Of a stretch of 6,102 nt of DNA, positions 6,079 through 6,102 are shown in pieces (the first letter of the stretch is position 1; every line of letters starts with the position of its first letter). Source of the stretch: Clostridia bacterium (GTDB lineage: Bacteria > Bacillota > Clostridia > Oscillospirales > CAG-272). Below the pieces are notes generated by a model, which saw only the letters and a list, made by a program, of their open reading frames with translations, searched no databases and was not told where the DNA came from. The stretch lies in the NCBI GenBank assembly GCA_017631215.1, contig JAGBTR010000065.1:1-6102 (forward strand), written 5' to 3'. The position numbers were made by a program, and so were the translations under genes.

Positions 6079-6102
6079 ATGAAACATTATACCACAAACA
6101 AA
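6079..6102 (+). CDS. N-terminus of a probable IS30-family transposase (first 8 codons)
   Basis: The ATG at 6079 opens MKHYTTNK, which continues off the window in frame. Many clostridial IS30-family transposases begin with a very similar (M)(K/N)HYT(T/P)NK segment followed by a helix-turn-helix region starting with LTLxDR; I recall this pattern and cannot confirm it by search. The ribosome binding site AAAGGA (6061-6066) is 12 bases upstream, longer than the seven bases used by the other genes here, and it lies in a hairpin. Both features fit weak, controlled transposase translation. Eight residues are too few to exclude another protein. Confidence 0.5.

Larger units (their letters stand above)
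6011..6102 (+). mobile_element. Probable left end of an insertion sequence (IS30-like), cut by the window edge
   Basis: The call rests on three observations: an AT-rich stretch unlike the neighbouring genes, a long inverted repeat just before an open reading frame, and an N-terminus that resembles IS30-family transposases. The exact left boundary and target duplication cannot be fixed because the right end lies outside the window; 6011 is the outer limit of the inverted repeat and only a provisional edge. An ordinary chromosomal gene with a structured leader is the main alternative. Confidence 0.5.

Noticed and set aside
6017..6082. A 21-codon leader frame from TTG whose TGA overlaps the transposase ATG (ATGA), suggesting translational coupling
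   Set aside because: The start codon is TTG with the nearest AAAGGA 12 bases away, and 21 codons without a stop is unremarkable. It would gain weight only if conserved in other copies of the element.

Overview
The window is most likely from a GC-rich member of the Firmicutes, probably a gut-type Clostridia. The evidence is the gene content (a Gram-positive-like DnaE, MnmM/YtqB, a DUF6062 protein and a proline-tethered M15 carboxypeptidase), AAAGGA-type ribosome binding sites, and consensus-like sigma-A promoters. I assign the lineage from gene families and cannot name a genus. Coding DNA is visibly GC-rich, while the last 230 bases are AT-rich.

Layout. Positions 1-3444 (+) hold most of dnaE, the DNA polymerase III alpha subunit. 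Only about 44 N-terminal residues are missing, cut off by the window edge. A strong hairpin with T-runs on both sides (3443-3484) separates dnaE from three genes that converge on it from the minus strand. In transcription order these are a DUF6062 protein (5851-5129), the tRNA wobble-uridine methyltransferase MnmM (5107-4544) and a membrane-anchored M15B/VanY-type D,D-carboxypeptidase (4514-3483). The gaps between them are 21 and 29 bases, and they probably form one operon read from a good promoter at 5904-5932. That promoter lies inside the upstream extension of the longest DUF6062 reading frame, so the true start is the internal ATG at 5851.

Positions 5933-6102 are AT-rich. They contain a second good promoter pointing right (5949-5976), back-to-back with the operon promoter, and then what looks like the left end of an insertion sequence. 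There is a large inverted repeat (6011-6077) with the Shine-Dalgarno core bulged out of its stem, followed by the first eight codons of a reading frame (MKHYTTNK) running off the window. This N-terminus resembles IS30-family transposases as I remember them. A candidate internal promoter would make an mRNA lacking the hairpin's 5' arm, whereas read-through mRNA would include it. This is the arrangement expected of an IS that silences its transposase against outside transcription.

Functionally, the window combines housekeeping genes (replication, tRNA modification), a wall-remodelling enzyme and an uncharacterised protein with two putative metal-binding cysteine/histidine modules. I see no defence system, CRISPR array, tRNA or rRNA. 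The most interesting parts are the duplicated Cys/His architecture of the DUF6062 protein and the regulatory layout at the IS end.
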